Of a stretch of DNA of 5,956 bases, positions 1 to 5,409 are shown piece after piece (the stretch's first letter is position 1; each line of letters begins with the position of its first letter). The DNA is from Burkholderiales bacterium (GTDB taxonomy: Bacteria; Pseudomonadota; Gammaproteobacteria; Burkholderiales; Casimicrobiaceae). The position numbers and the translations under genes are program-made. Under the pieces are notes generated by a model. It was given only the letters and a program-made list of their open reading frames with translations. It made no database searches and was not told the origin of the DNA. The DNA lies in the NCBI GenBank assembly GCA_025935435.1, contig JAICVH010000168.1:1-5956 (forward strand), given 5' to 3'.

Positions 1-416
1 CGATCAACCAGTATTTCCTGCACGCGCGGATGTTCGACAACTGGGGCTTCACGCGCCTCGGCGAGCACGAGCGTCAGGAGTCGATCGACGAGATGAAGCA
101 CGCCGATCGCCTGATCGAACGCATCCTGTTCCTCGAAGGCCTGCCGAATCTGCAGGACCTCGACAAGCTGCTGATCGGCCAGAACGTCAAGGAAGCGCTC
201 GAATGCGACCTGACGCTGGAGCGACGGGCGCGACCGACGTTGCAGCAGGCGATCGCCCATTGCGAATCGGTCGTCGACTACGTATCGCGCGACATCTTCG
301 AAGCCATCCTGGAGTCCGAGGAAGCGCATATCGACTTCCTCGAAACGCAGCTATCGTTGATCGTCGACGTCGGGATTCCCAATTATCTGCAGTCGCAGAT
401 GAAGCCCGCGTCGTAG
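1..416 (+). CDS. bfr: Bacterioferritin, 3' part (5' end outside window)
   Basis: Bacterioferritin is a 24-subunit, heme-containing cytoplasmic iron-storage shell that oxidises Fe(II) at a di-iron ferroxidase centre. The reading frame is already open at base 3 with INQYFLHAR, which aligns with residue 22 of the 158-residue E. coli protein; counting from there the visible 137 residues end exactly at 158, so about 21 codons lie upstream of the window and the ATG at 30 is internal (Met31). Family residues are present in E. coli numbering: ferroxidase ligands Glu51 and His54 in DEMKHAD, heme ligand Met52 in the same motif, Glu94, and Glu127/His130 in EEAHIDF. The pore His46 of E. coli is Gln here, and the 95-100 segment (RRARPT) differs from the enteric form. 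It ends in TAG and converges on lipA with 39 bp between stop codons. The conserved Met52 supports heme-binding Bfr rather than plain ferritin. No regulatory region is visible. Confidence 0.95.
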   Translation, partial: INQYFLHARMFDNWGFTRLGEHERQESIDEMKHADRLIERILFLEGLPNLQDLDKLLIGQNVKEALECDLTLERRARPTLQQAIAHCESVVDYVSRDIFEAILESEEAHIDFLETQLSLIVDVGIPNYLQSQMKPAS

Positions 417-429
417 GCGCGTGAACGTG

Positions 430-452
430 AGGGCGTGCGCTCGCCGCGCCCT
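430..452. terminator. Hairpin between convergent bfr and lipA, probable bidirectional terminator
   Basis: Bases 430-437 (AGGGCGTG) pair with 445-452 (CGCGCCCT) as an 8-bp stem with one T-G wobble, closing a 7-base loop. It sits in the 39-bp space between the bfr stop (414-416) and the lipA stop (456-458), where transcription from both sides must end. No T-run follows on either strand, so it is not a canonical intrinsic terminator; Rho or a GC-rich hairpin mechanism is possible. Confidence 0.45.
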
Positions 453-455
453 GCG

Positions 456-1439
456 TCAATCCGCAGCAAGAACTTCCTCGGCCTGCCGATCGGCGTGGTA
501 CGACGAGCGGACGAGTGCGCCGACCGCCGCATGCCGGAATCCCATTGCATACGCGTCGCGCTCGAACGCGGCGAACGCGTCGGGGTGTACGTAGCGCTGG
601 ACGGGCAGGTGCGCCGTCGACGGTTGCAAGTACTGCCCAAGCGTCAGCATGTCGATCGCGTGCGCGCGCATGTCGCGGAGCGTTGCGAGGATCTCGTCGT
701 CGGTTTCGCCGAGCCCGACCATGAGCCCGGACTTCGTCGGTATGTCGGGAAAGCGGCGCTTGAACGCCTGCAGCAGCGCGAGCGAATGCGCGTAATCGGA
801 GCCGGGGCGCACCTGACGATAAAGACGAGGCACCGTCTCCAGGTTGTGGTTCATCACGTCGGGAGGCGCCGCCGACAGCACATCGAGCGCGCGGTCGAGC
901 CGGCCGCGAAAGTCGGGCACCAGCACCTCGATCTGCGTGCGCGGCGACGCTTCACGAACCGCACGGATGCACGCGACGAAATGTCCGGCGCCGCCGTCGC
1001 GCAGGTCATCGCGGTCGACGCTGGTGATGACGACGTACCGGAGGCCGAGGGCAGCGATCGTCGCCGCGAGGTTGCGCGGCTCGTCGGCGTCGAGCGGCAG
1101 CGGCCGGCCATGGCCGACGTCGCAGAACGGGCAGCGTCGCGTGCAGATGTCGCCCATGATCATGAACGTCGCCGTGCCCTTGCCGAAACACTCGCCGATG
1201 TTCGGGCACGACGCTTCCTCGCACACGGTGTGCAACCGATGCTCGCGAAGGATGCGCTTGATCGCGTGAAAGCGCGGTGACGAGGGCGCGCGCACGCGAA
1301 TCCACTCCGGCTTGCGCAACGGTTCGGCAGCGACGACCTTGATCGGGATGCGCGCCGTCTTCGCATCACCCTTGTGCTTGACGCCGGCCGCGTTGGCCGG
1401 CGCTTGCGCATTCGCGTCGTGTGCTGCGTCGTCGGTCAT
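456..1439 (-). CDS. lipA: Lipoyl synthase (radical SAM)
   Basis: LipA inserts sulfur at C6 and C8 of protein-bound octanoyl groups, completing the lipoyl cofactor of pyruvate and 2-oxoglutarate dehydrogenases and the glycine cleavage H protein. The 327-residue protein is of normal family length. Visible motifs: the auxiliary [4Fe-4S] triad Cys73/Cys78/Cys84 (C-x4-C-x5-C in CEEASCPNIGEC), the radical-SAM triad Cys99/Cys103/Cys106 (CTRRCPFC), DRDDLRDGG at 142-150, MNHNLETVPRLY at 196-207, SGLMVGLGE at 237-245, and the C-terminal RSSYHAD (311-317) whose serine ligates the auxiliary cluster. The start at 1439 is chosen because the frame also opens 36 codons upstream (1547), but that extension lies inside lipB and is low-complexity Arg/Ala; starting at 1439 gives a 4-nt ATGA overlap with the lipB stop. 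No Shine-Dalgarno is evident, so translation probably depends on coupling to lipB. The N-terminal 25 residues are an Ala-rich tail of the kind often seen in betaproteobacteria. Confidence 0.96.
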   Translation of the reverse strand: MTDDAAHDANAQAPANAAGVKHKGDAKTARIPIKVVAAEPLRKPEWIRVRAPSSPRFHAIKRILREHRLHTVCEEASCPNIGECFGKGTATFMIMGDICTRRCPFCDVGHGRPLPLDADEPRNLAATIAALGLRYVVITSVDRDDLRDGGAGHFVACIRAVREASPRTQIEVLVPDFRGRLDRALDVLSAAPPDVMNHNLETVPRLYRQVRPGSDYAHSLALLQAFKRRFPDIPTKSGLMVGLGETDDEILATLRDMRAHAIDMLTLGQYLQPSTAHLPVQRYVHPDAFAAFERDAYAMGFRHAAVGALVRSSYHADRQAEEVLAAD

Positions 1440-2104
1440 GCGAGATGGCGCGCGAGCAGCGGCGCAAGCTCGCGCCCGGCGTGATCGACGCTGCGCCGCA
1501 CGCCGAAATCGGCGAGTTGGGTGACCCGCAGGCCCGGATAGCCGCAAGGATCGATGTCGCGGAAAGGCGAAAGGTCCATGTCGATATTGACGGCGACGCC
1601 GTGATACGTGCAGCCGTTGCGTACCTTGAGCCCCAGTGCGGCGATCTTCGCTTCGATGCCGTCACGCATGACGTACACGCCGGGCGCGGAGACGTTGCAA
1701 TACGCATCGACGCCCACGCCCGCAAGCCATGCTACCACCGCGGCCTCGATTCGCCGGACCATGTCGCGGATCCCGCGGCGCGTACGTTTGAGGTCGTACA
1801 GCAGGTAGGCGACGAGCTGACCCGGTCCATGGTAGGTCACCTGCCCGCCGCGATCGACGTGAACGATTGCGATGCCGTTGTCGCGCAAGAGATGCGCACG
1901 CCGACCGGCGAGGCCGAGCGTATAGACCGGTGGATGCTCGGTCAGCCAGATTTCATCGGCGCTTGCCGGCGTACGCGCGTCGGTGAACGCCTGCATCGCG
2001 CGCCACGTCGGCTCGTACGCGGTGCGGCCGAGCGCGCGCACGATGGGCGCAACGGACGCTTCGTCGTGATCCGCCCGGACGTCGAATGCCGGCGCGATGC
2101 TCAT
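1436..2104 (-). CDS. lipB: Octanoyl-[ACP]:protein N-octanoyltransferase
   Basis: LipB moves the octanoyl chain from acyl carrier protein to the lipoyl-domain lysine, the first step of de novo lipoylation, making the substrate for LipA encoded just downstream. The 222-residue protein carries the family signatures: EHPPVYTLG at 56-64, RGGQVTYHGPGQ at 85-96, the catalytic lysine K153 in EAKIAALGLKV, the block NGCTYHGVAVNIDMDLSPF (163-181), and the catalytic cysteine C187 in DPCGY. K153 and C187 correspond to the acyl-transfer dyad (K135/C169 of E. coli). Its ATG lies 32 bp after the ybeD stop; there is no other in-frame start close upstream and no clear Shine-Dalgarno, which suggests reinitiation or coupling with ybeD. 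Its TGA shares bases with the lipA ATG. One conserved position reads AGRRAHLL where many relatives have AG-x-P-x-HLL, a minor variation. Function is secure from motifs and operon context. Confidence 0.96.
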   Translation of the reverse strand: MSIAPAFDVRADHDEASVAPIVRALGRTAYEPTWRAMQAFTDARTPASADEIWLTEHPPVYTLGLAGRRAHLLRDNGIAIVHVDRGGQVTYHGPGQLVAYLLYDLKRTRRGIRDMVRRIEAAVVAWLAGVGVDAYCNVSAPGVYVMRDGIEAKIAALGLKVRNGCTYHGVAVNIDMDLSPFRDIDPCGYPGLRVTQLADFGVRRSVDHAGRELAPLLARHLA

Positions 2105-2136
2105 CGGAAGCGCGTGGTTCGCACGCGGCGAGCCGC

Positions 2137-2427
2137 TTACAGCACCATCGCAACCATCGGATGCGCGACGAGCTCGCGATAAAGCGCATCCAGTTGCTCG
2201 CGTGACGTCGCGTTGATCGTCGCGGTCAGCGACAGGTAGTTGCCCGCGCTCGACGAACGCATTTCGAGCGTGGCCGCATCGAAATCGGGCGCGTGGCGGA
2301 TGACGACTTCAGCAACGGCCTGCGCAAAGCCCTCCCGCGTCCGGCCCATGATCTTGAGCGGGAACGCGCAGGGAAACTCGAGCAGGCTGACTTGCGCCGC
2401 GACAGGCGCGGGGGCGGGCGTATCCAT
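2137..2427 (-). CDS. ybeD: YbeD-like DUF493 (HP0495 family) small ACT-like protein
   Basis: A 96-residue protein of the DUF493/YbeD family, whose solved members have a ferredoxin-like, ACT-domain-type fold. The biochemical role is not established; a regulatory link to lipoate or amino-acid metabolism is only inferred from its frequent place beside lipB/lipA. Family marks are LLEFPCAFPLKIMG (15-28), a middle helix ending in HAPDF (45-49), the strand NYLSLTATI (63-71), and the tail ELVAHPMVAMVL in which the HP motif precedes the end. Length is close to that of E. coli YbeD (87 residues), with a slightly longer Pro/Ala N-terminus. The start at 2427 is supported by GGAG at 2434-2437 (minus strand), 6 nt upstream. 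It is the first gene of a probable ybeD-lipB-lipA operon; a candidate promoter lies at 2473-2501. Confidence 0.9.
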   Translation of the reverse strand: MDTPAPAPVAAQVSLLEFPCAFPLKIMGRTREGFAQAVAEVVIRHAPDFDAATLEMRSSSAGNYLSLTATINATSREQLDALYRELVAHPMVAMVL

Positions 2428-2472
2428 CGGGCACTCCGGGGGCCGGGGGTTTCGTCCGGCGGCGATCCGGTG

Positions 2473-2501
2473 AATATGCGGTCGGACGGGCGCCGATGCA
2501 A
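2473..2501 (-). promoter_or_regulatory. Candidate sigma-70-type promoter for ybeD-lipB-lipA
   Basis: On the minus strand TTGCAT (2501-2496) and CATATT (2478-2473) are separated by 17 bp. They match the -35 and -10 consensus at 3 of 6 and 4 of 6 positions. The predicted start of transcription would lie about 40 nt before the ybeD ATG, leaving room for the GGAG ribosome site. The AT-rich -10 stands out in a GC-rich 164-bp gap. Similar weak matches occur by chance, so this is tentative. Confidence 0.35.
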
Positions 2502-2591
2502 CCTGCAGTGTTACGCCGTCCCGATGTTGGTCGGAAGGAACGGCGGCCCCGGAACGGCGCGTGGCATCAAGCGACGTACGTGCCGTTGTCC

Positions 2592-3797
2592 TCACTTCGC
2601 GTACATGTACTCGCGCGTCAACGGATGCGGCAGCCGGCCGTCGGCGAGCGGTTTGCCGGCGAGGAGCTGCCACAGCGACAGCCAGCCGCGGTCGAAGGCG
2701 TGCGCTGAACCGGCCATGTAGATCCGCCACACGCGAAACTTCTCCTCGCCGACTTCGCGACGAGCCGCGTCGGCATTCGCTTCGAGCCGGTCGACCCAGT
2801 GCCATAGCGTCTTCGCATAGTGCTCGCGCAGCGCCTCGCCATCGATCACTTCGAGGCCCTGTGCGGCGAGGCCCTCGACGACGCGGGCAACGTGCGCGAG
2901 CTCGCCGCCCGGAAACACGTATTCCTCGACGAATTCGCCGATGCCGCTGCCGAGGCTGCGTCGCGACAATGCGTTGTGCGTGATGCCGTGGTTCAGCACG
3001 AAGCCTCCCGGCGCGAGGATGCGCCGGATCTTGCCGAAGTAGCGATCGTAATTGCGCGGCCCCACGTGCTCGAACATGCCGACGCTCGCGACCTTGTCGA
3101 ATGCCTCGACGTCGGGCAGGTCCTCGTAATCGGTCAGTTCGACACGCACGCGGCCCGTGAGCCCGAGCTCGGCAATCTGGGAACGCACGTGTTCGTACTG
3201 GTTGCGCGACAACGTGATCCCGGTCGCCTGCACGCCGTAATGCTGCGCGGCCCAGAAAATCAACGCCCCCCAGCCGCATCCGATGTCGAGAAATCGCTCA
3301 CCCTCGGCGAGGCGCAGCTTGCGACAGATGTGGTCGAGCTTCTGCGCCTGCGCCAGGTCGAGGGAGTCGTCGGGCGTGCGGAAATACGCGCACGAATAGA
3401 CGAGCCGCGAATCGAGCCACATCCGGTAGAACGCGTTCGACACATCGTAGTGGTGCGCGATGTTCGCGCGGTTGCTGCGCAGCCGGTGCTTCAGCGTGAC
3501 GAGGCGGTTGCGCGCGCTCGCGCCACTCTGCGCAATGTCGCCGACCATCGACTCCGCAATCGCCAGCGCGCGGCGCGCGCTGCCGGTGAAGTCCACGTCG
3601 TTTCGCACGTACGCACGCGCCAGCCGGCCCAGGGCCGGCGTTGCGAGCGCCTTCATGCCCGCCCACGTGCGCGCGATGATGTCGACTTCGGGCTTCGGCG
3701 ACAGCGGTACCCGCGCGCCATCGGGCAGCACGACGGCGACCGGCAGATCGCGGCCGGCGTAGCGGTTGGCGATCAGCTTCTGCAGCGCTTCCGGCAT
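2592..3797 (-). CDS. cfa: Cyclopropane-fatty-acyl-phospholipid synthase family methyltransferase
   Basis: Enzymes of this family transfer a methylene/methyl group from S-adenosylmethionine to the double bond of unsaturated acyl chains in membrane phospholipids, typically in stationary phase or under acid stress. The 401-residue protein is slightly longer than E. coli Cfa (382). Residues 1-100 form the N-terminal lipid-facing domain (NDVDFTGSAR at 66-75). The catalytic domain begins at NIAHHYDVSNAFY (112-124). Key residues visible: Cys136 in VYSCAYF, the SAM-binding loop FLDIGCGWGA at 169-178, Glu243 in SVGMFEHVG, His270 in LNHGITHN, and Tyr327 in EHYAKTLWHW; these match the active-site Cys139, Glu239, His266 and Tyr317 of E. 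coli Cfa. Start at 3797 gives the usual family N-terminus (MPEALQKLI); only a weak AAAGAAG precedes it. It is divergent from the flavin reductase and followed by ybeD 164 bp later. The family also contains enzymes that make 10-methyl or other branched lipids, so the exact product is uncertain although the active site is complete. Confidence 0.9.
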   Translation of the reverse strand: MPEALQKLIANRYAGRDLPVAVVLPDGARVPLSPKPEVDIIARTWAGMKALATPALGRLARAYVRNDVDFTGSARRALAIAESMVGDIAQSGASARNRLVTLKHRLRSNRANIAHHYDVSNAFYRMWLDSRLVYSCAYFRTPDDSLDLAQAQKLDHICRKLRLAEGERFLDIGCGWGALIFWAAQHYGVQATGITLSRNQYEHVRSQIAELGLTGRVRVELTDYEDLPDVEAFDKVASVGMFEHVGPRNYDRYFGKIRRILAPGGFVLNHGITHNALSRRSLGSGIGEFVEEYVFPGGELAHVARVVEGLAAQGLEVIDGEALREHYAKTLWHWVDRLEANADAARREVGEEKFRVWRIYMAGSAHAFDRGWLSLWQLLAGKPLADGRLPHPLTREYMYAK

Positions 3798-3827
3798 CTT
3801 CTTTGGGCTTGGCTGGCGGAGCCTGAA

Positions 3828-3838
3828 AGTTTAGCAAG
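3828..3838 (-). promoter_or_regulatory. Candidate extended -10 (sigma-S-like) promoter of cfa
   Basis: The minus-strand reading of this site is CTTGCTAAACT: an extended -10 (TGC followed by TAAACT, 4 of 6 to TATAAT). The stretch CTAAACT also differs at only one base from CTATACT, the core recognised well by stationary-phase sigma-S in E. coli. No convincing -35 lies 17 bp upstream, as expected for an extended -10 promoter. Predicted transcription start is near 3821, about 24 nt before the cfa ATG. E. coli cfa is known to have a sigma-S promoter, which fits, but use of that sigma factor here is inference. Confidence 0.4.
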
Positions 3839-3911
3839 CCGGCGCGGCGACCTCGGGACCACCGGCATCGGACCAAGCGACGAGGCACCGGCGCGGGGCA
3901 AGCCGCACTCC

Positions 3912-3922
3912 CTTGCTACAGT
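3912..3922 (+). promoter_or_regulatory. Candidate extended -10 promoter of the flavin reductase gene
   Basis: The plus strand reads CTTGCTACAGT, identical at 9 of 11 positions to the inverted motif upstream of cfa. TGC followed by TACAGT (4 of 6 to TATAAT) forms an extended -10 with no evident -35. With normal spacing transcription would begin at about 3929-3930, that is on or next to the ATG, so the transcript would be leaderless; this agrees with the absence of a Shine-Dalgarno sequence. Confidence 0.35.
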
Positions 3923-3929
3923 GCCGGCG

Positions 3930-4454
3930 ATGCCCGGCCACCGACGCCCGCCTGAAAGCGACGCACCCGCGTTCGACGAGCGCCAACTCCGCGATGCGCT
4001 CGCGCAGTTCGCGACCGGCGTGACGATCGTGTGCGCGCGTGCCGCAGACGCGCGCTACGTCGGCTTTACCGCCAATTCGTTCAACTCGGTGTCGCTCGCG
4101 CCGCCGCTGGTGATCTGGAGCCTGTCGTATCGCTCGGCGAGCCTTGCCGCATTCGAGACAGCGCAGCGCTACGCCGTCAACGTTCTGTCGATCGCGCAGG
4201 TCGATCTCGCCCGCCGCTTTTCGCGCCCGCATGCCGACCGCTTCGCGAACGTGCCTTACCGGCTCGGCTGGGCGGATGCCCCGCTGATCGACGGCTGCGT
4301 TGCGTGGTTCGAGTGCAAGCACCATGCGGTGCATCGCACGGGCGACCACATGCTGTTCATCGGCGAGGTGATGCGCGTCGAACGTTCGCACGGCCGCGGC
4401 CTCGTGTTCCATCACGGGCGCTACGGGACGACGGGCGGGTTGCCCGACGATTGA
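3930..4454 (+). CDS. Flavin reductase family protein (FMN-binding split-barrel)
   Basis: A 174-residue single-domain protein of the flavin reductase (DIM6/NTAB-like, Flavin_Reduct) family, which binds FMN or FAD and typically uses NAD(P)H to supply reduced flavin to a partner monooxygenase or other acceptor. Family features in order: RDALAQFATGVTIV (21-34), the flavin-binding block GFTANSFNSVSLAPPLV (45-61) with WSL at 63-65, YAVNVLS (81-87), LIDGCVAWFECK (119-130), GDHMLFIGEVMRVE (138-151), and the closing FHHGRYG (160-166). Length is normal. The ATG at 3930 is preferred; an in-frame GTG at 3921 would add only three residues, and neither has a Shine-Dalgarno. The frame stays open far upstream through the cfa antisense strand, but that part shows no family similarity. 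It is transcribed away from cfa and converges on dat with 42 bp between. The physiological partner cannot be named: no monooxygenase gene is in the window. Cofactor and substrate are therefore unassigned. Confidence 0.88.
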   Translation: MPGHRRPPESDAPAFDERQLRDALAQFATGVTIVCARAADARYVGFTANSFNSVSLAPPLVIWSLSYRSASLAAFETAQRYAVNVLSIAQVDLARRFSRPHADRFANVPYRLGWADAPLIDGCVAWFECKHHAVHRTGDHMLFIGEVMRVERSHGRGLVFHHGRYGTTGGLPDD

Positions 4455-4476
4455 CCGGACCGAACCAAGGCGCGAT

Positions 4477-4490
4477 CGACGGGAACGTCG
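4477..4490. terminator. Small hairpin between convergent flavin reductase and dat genes
   Basis: CGACG (4477-4481) and CGTCG (4486-4490) form a perfect 5-bp stem around GGAA, a GNRA-type tetraloop on the plus strand. It lies in the 42-bp gap between two convergent stop codons, where a terminator is expected. The stem is short and no T-run follows, so the assignment is weak. Confidence 0.25.
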
Positions 4491-4496
4491 CGGCTG

Positions 4497-5351
4497 CTAC
4501 TTCGCGTCGGCCTTCGCCTGCTGGAACGCCTCGTAAACGCGCCGGAATACCGGACCGGGCCGACCGCCCGCGAACGCCCGACCGTCGACGGTCGTGATGG
4601 CGAGCACTTCCTTCGTCGACGACGACAGCCACATCTCGTCCGCGCCCATCGCCTCCGCGTGCGTCACCGCGCGCACGTCGAGCGGCACGCCAGCGCGGTC
4701 GGCAATCTCGAGCGTCGCATCGTAGGTAATGCCCGGCAGAATCAGGTTGTCCTTCGGCGGAGCCACGATGACGCCGTCGTGCACGATCAGCACATTCGAC
4801 GCCGATGCCTCGGTCAGGTGACCGTCGCGGAACATGACGGTTTCGACGGCGTCACGATCGACGGCGAGTTGGCGCATCAGCACATTGCCGAGCAGCGACG
4901 TCGTCTTGAGATCGCAGCGCAGCCAGCGATTGTCCTGCGCGGTCACGACGGCCACGCCGCGTTCGACCTGCTCGCGCGCCGGCAGCACGAGCGGGTTGCT
5001 CATCATGAACACCGTTGGCGCAACGCCCTTCGGAAACGCGTGATCGCGCTTGGCAGGACCTCGCGTGACCTGCAGATAGACGGCCTGATCGGCAAACGGC
5101 TGGCGTTCGATCAGCTCGTTGATCGATTGCCGCCAGTGCGCGTCGGTATGCGGATTCGCGAGCCGGATCCCGTCCAGGCTGTATTGCAGCCGTTTCAAAT
5201 GCTGCGCCATCCGAAACGGCCGCCTGCCGTATACGGGCACGACTTCGTACACGCCGTCGCCGTAGATGAATCCCCGGTCGAGCACCGAAACCTTCGCTTC
5301 GGTGATCGGCAGGAACTGCCCGTTCAGGTAAACCGTCTGCTCGTCCGCCAT
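4497..5351 (-). CDS. dat: D-amino-acid aminotransferase (fold-type IV PLP enzyme)
   Basis: This 284-residue enzyme of the class IV aminotransferase family is predicted to interconvert D-alanine plus 2-oxoglutarate with pyruvate plus D-glutamate in the cytoplasm. The PLP lysine is K149 in DLKTTSLLGNV, and E181 in LTEASASNV is the glutamate that contacts the PLP ring nitrogen. The D-specific carboxylate-recognition residues of Bacillus DAAT (Tyr31, Arg98, His100) are matched at a constant offset by Tyr35 (GDGVYEVV), Arg102 and His104 (AKRDHAFP), which argues for D-amino-acid rather than branched-chain L-amino-acid activity. The DRGFIYGDGVYE block is at 25-36 and the C-terminal WLSSSTKEV at 241-249. 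The start at 5351 is supported by GGGGA at 5358-5362, 6 nt upstream. It lies 58 bp after dacC on the same strand, probably co-transcribed. Aminodeoxychorismate lyase (PabC) is a related alternative, but the Arg/His pair and neighbour favour DAAT. Confidence 0.9.
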   Translation of the reverse strand: MADEQTVYLNGQFLPITEAKVSVLDRGFIYGDGVYEVVPVYGRRPFRMAQHLKRLQYSLDGIRLANPHTDAHWRQSINELIERQPFADQAVYLQVTRGPAKRDHAFPKGVAPTVFMMSNPLVLPAREQVERGVAVVTAQDNRWLRCDLKTTSLLGNVLMRQLAVDRDAVETVMFRDGHLTEASASNVLIVHDGVIVAPPKDNLILPGITYDATLEIADRAGVPLDVRAVTHAEAMGADEMWLSSSTKEVLAITTVDGRAFAGGRPGPVFRRVYEAFQQAKADAK

Positions 5352-5409
5352 CGTTCGTCCCCGTTGCGCGGGCCGTGTCTCGTCGTGAATCTGTGCAACG
5401 CCGCGCGCG

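Noticed and set aside
435..1280. A 281-codon plus-strand frame opposite lipA.
   Set aside because: It is the antisense shadow of a conserved gene with an Arg-rich, motif-free product and no ribosome site or family likeness.
1421..2182. A 253-codon plus-strand frame opposite lipB, and an upstream extension of the lipA frame to 1547.
   Set aside because: The plus-strand frame is a GC-driven shadow. The lipA extension adds 36 Arg/Ala-rich residues inside lipB, and the ATGA overlap start at 1439 is far more natural.
2537..2559. A 9-bp direct repeat (GGAACGGCG) downstream of cfa, considered as an attachment site or terminator.
   Set aside because: It is a direct rather than inverted repeat, cannot form a stem, and there is no integrase or mobile gene nearby; chance in GC-rich DNA is sufficient.
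2820..3929. A plus-strand frame open for 370 codons opposite cfa, continuous with the flavin reductase frame, which could suggest a large N-terminal fusion.
   Set aside because: It is antisense to a well-supported cfa gene, its translation is Arg/Ala/Val-rich without any recognisable domain, and the flavin reductase is full length from 3930. High GC keeps such frames open.
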